Origin: Flavobacterium sp.
GTDB lineage: Bacteria; Bacteroidota; Bacteroidia; Flavobacteriales; Flavobacteriaceae
Reading direction: 5' to 3'
NCBI GenBank assembly: GCA_015234525.1
Contig: JADGMX010000006.1
Coordinates: forward strand, 62,001 to 126,000
Length of the DNA: 64,000 bases
Shown: in pieces, positions 63,506 through 64,000 of the stretch
How the letters are laid out: each line of letters begins with the position of its first letter
Numbering within the stretch: position 1 is the first letter of the stretch
Made by a program: the position numbers and the translations under genes
Notes under the pieces: generated by a model
What the model saw: the letters and a program-made list of their open reading frames with translations, nothing else
Databases searched by the model: none
Told to the model about the DNA's origin: nothing

Positions 63506-64000
63506 TTCTGCTCAAGCCATTTTAGTAAATCATAGAAATTTTGCGGTGCAACGCCGTGCCCAACCGGGTATTCCTTGTAAACGTGTTCGATTTTTAGCGA
63601 TTCCAATATTGGAGTTGCTTTTCGCGCCCAATCAACCGGAACTGTTTGGTCGACTGATCCGTGAGAGACAAACATCTTGAGTCCGCTAAAGTCATTCGAC
63701 TTATAATTTTCAACCAAAATTTCCTCGTTCAAATAGCCGCTCATCGCAATTACGCGCTTGATCTTACTTGGATACGATAAGGCAATGGCGTAACTCAAAA
63801 TCGACCCCTGACTAAATCCGATCAGCGTAATATCAGACATATCAACGGCATATTTTCCGGGCAATTGGTCAATAAAAGCCACAACCTTATCACGCGACTC
63901 AATCGCTTGCGCGTTATCCGAAAATTTATTCTGTCCGCGGTCAAAATATAACGAATACCACGCATGGCCATAAGGCTCGAGCGAATGTGGCGCTCTAACC
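63502..64000 (-). CDS. Carboxylesterase/phospholipase-type hydrolase, truncated by window edge
   Basis: The open frame runs to the right edge with no start codon inside the alignment: the visible N-terminal part RAPHSLEPYGHAWYSLYFDR belongs to the family, so about 60 further residues lie outside. Catalytic Ser in LIGFSQGSILSYAIAL, Asp in SHGSVDQTVPVDWAR and His in EYPVGHGVAPQNF. This is the alpha/beta phospholipase/carboxylesterase (YpfH/Est) group. The GTG at 63882 is internal. Confidence 0.9.
   Translation of the reverse strand, partial: VRAPHSLEPYGHAWYSLYFDRGQNKFSDNAQAIESRDKVVAFIDQLPGKYAVDMSDITLIGFSQGSILSYAIALSYPSKIKRVIAMSGYLNEEILVENYKSNDFSGLKMFVSHGSVDQTVPVDWARKATPILESLKIEHVYKEYPVGHGVAPQNFYDLLKWLEQN

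Overview
The window is a stretch of a Bacteroidota chromosome, most likely a Flavobacteriaceae genome close to Flavobacterium. Four things point there. A TonB receptor sits next to a DUF4249 lipoprotein. There is a type IX secretion sorting domain, and families typical of the group (DUF3276, DUF4834, SatD/DUF3307, a sucC without an adjacent sucD, monomeric isocitrate dehydrogenase). About thirty genes carry the group's TAnnTTTG promoter element just upstream of the start. No tRNA, rRNA, CRISPR array, insertion sequence or prophage was seen. The content is mainly core metabolism, DNA repair and envelope genes, 63 coding regions in all, one of them cut by the right edge.

Layout. 0-8.7 kb: Tat-exported alkaline phosphatase, sucC, two VOC proteins, a DUF1456 protein, a TerB-like protein, uvrB, rlmF and a thiamine pyrophosphokinase. 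8.9-21.4 kb: TonB receptor/DUF4249 pair, isocitrate dehydrogenase, rplS, trmD, small exported and membrane proteins, a cyclophilin-FKBP fusion, redox and esterase genes, CsaA and DUF3276. 21.4-33.3 kb: ABC exporter, leucine-type dehydrogenase, nusB-DUF1573-yajC, pepT, pyrD, the SatD/DUF3307 pair, HMG-CoA lyase and guaB. 33.3-45.6 kb: KefB-like antiporter, purB, sirtuin, SpoU methylase, PAS-LuxR regulator, DEAD-box helicase, rdgB, a T9SS cargo protein, a response regulator with an unknown partner, and a NYN-domain protein. 45.8-55.3 kb: an alpha-oxoamine synthase (candidate sulfonolipid or sphingolipid enzyme), a GNAT acyltransferase with an outer-membrane protein, and a YfhO-glycosyltransferase-flippase operon. 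55.6-64 kb: uvrA, an ECF sigma factor with a 47-residue companion, a clusterless endonuclease III, a peroxiredoxin, a large conserved orphan, an MBL hydrolase and a partial esterase.

Between the genes lies a family of nine roughly 80-110 bp structured repeats, in both orientations. Their paired arms covary between copies, which argues for a conserved RNA fold, probably the Flavo-1 RNA family. Three genes use a TAG at the edge of such a repeat as their stop codon. Three of four arrays of an 8-bp unit (AATGTAAC-like) lie near or against these repeats. Two regulatory regions stand out. Three half-palindromes spaced exactly 28 bp lie upstream of the SatD/DUF3307 operon. A 9-bp-arm inverted repeat fills the guaB leader up to its start codon.
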